This document shows positions 63,905-64,000 of a stretch of DNA of 64,000 nt, piece by piece; position 1 is the first letter of the stretch; every line of letters begins with the position of its first letter. Location of the stretch: contig WRAU01000003.1 in assembly GCA_009780035.1 (NCBI GenBank), forward strand, positions 62,001 to 126,000. Reading direction: 5' to 3'. The DNA is from Alphaproteobacteria bacterium. GTDB lineage: Bacteria; Pseudomonadota; Alphaproteobacteria; WRAU01; Hepatincolaceae. The notes below the pieces were generated by a model. It saw only the letters and a list, made by a program, of their open reading frames with translations. It had not been told where the DNA came from and searched no databases. The translations under genes were made by a program, and so were the position numbers.

Positions 63905-64000
63905 TTAGTTGATATTCTGCACATTAATATAAGATATATCCCTACCTGCCTTAACAGCCTTTCTTTCATATTTAGTTTGAAAATGATCTGTTGGAGGTAT
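63905..64000 (-). CDS. trmB: tRNA (guanine-46-N7)-methyltransferase, C-terminal end only
   Basis: The last 31 codons before TAA at 63905 read IPPTDHFQTKYERKA, then GRDISYINV, matching the TrmB C-terminus (TKYExKA...G). The rest lies beyond the window. trmB next to rimP-nusA is a usual alphaproteobacterial order. Confidence 0.75.
   Translation of the reverse strand: MPPTDHFQTKYERKAVKAGRDISYINVQNIN

Noticed and set aside
1-64000. CRISPR arrays and tRNA or rRNA genes
   Set aside because: No regularly spaced direct repeats and no cloverleaf or rRNA sequence were seen in the intergenic regions; a tRNA scan would be needed to exclude a divergent tRNA fully.

Overview
The window is an AT-rich bacterial chromosome segment, most likely from an alphaproteobacterium with a small, host-associated or gut-associated genome. 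Evidence for this: an lpoA-like/rsmI/yraN/gshB block, hemW-rdgB-rph next to grpE and dnaK-dnaJ, a trmB/rimP-nusA-infB-rbfA-truB-rpsO-pnp block, an SRP RNA gene directly before dnaX, and KDO synthesis (kdsB), which implies a Gram-negative envelope. UGA is rare but is used as a stop, so the standard bacterial code applies. I cannot name a genus from sequence alone.

Layout. 1-6 kb: C-terminal part of a Lon-like protease, nucleoside catabolism (deoB, deoD), glyoxalase II and a chorismate mutase. 6-10.3 kb: a leftward YejABEF-like peptide ABC importer with an unusually small double ATPase. 10.3-13 kb: kdsB, SRP RNA (ffs) and dnaX; dnaX has an A10 slippery run exactly where a short gamma form would be made. 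13-15 kb: an IbrA/IbrB-like pair (PAPS-reductase-fold plus ParB-fold). 15-17 kb: an exonuclease and a beta-barrel protein. 17-24 kb: a GlcNAc module, nagA, nagB, nagE (IICB) and a fused IIA-HPr-EI protein (nagF). 24-28.5 kb: a membrane protein with an Arg/Ser/Asn-rich tail, ybaB, a TM2 protein, recR, def and fmt. 28.5-31.8 kb: a decaying accessory island with a dual-specificity phosphatase, a broken zinc-hook ABC ATPase and a RhuM remnant. 31.8-34.6 kb: anaerobic-type serine use (sdaA, sdaC-like) behind two FNR-like boxes. 35-44 kb: housekeeping genes plus a GH18 hydrolase whose expected Trp codon is UGA. 44-51 kb: dnaK, dnaJ, gdx, nth, nrdD, nrdG. 51.3-53.4 kb: a retron. 53.8-64 kb: a nitronate-monooxygenase-like gene and the translation/transcription block that ends in partial trmB.

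Two things stand out. First, a complete-looking retron lies on the minus strand: a reverse transcriptase with the retron hallmarks NAxxH, YVDD and VTG fused to a TOPRIM domain (the architecture of retron Ec67/Eco2), a non-coding RNA closed by 9-nt a1/a2 repeats, a promoter starting at a1, and an upstream 40-residue very basic ORF. Second, at least nine intergenic elements of about 90-110 bp share a small core around GTGTAT...ATACAT and a right-arm motif. Their long stems differ in sequence from copy to copy yet stay self-complementary, which is a covariation signature of conserved structure. Seven of the nine lie in the first 22 kb, mostly around deo and nag genes.

The metabolism suggested is a scavenger: nucleosides, GlcNAc/chitin pieces, peptides and serine are taken up and degraded, with oxygen-independent ribonucleotide reduction.
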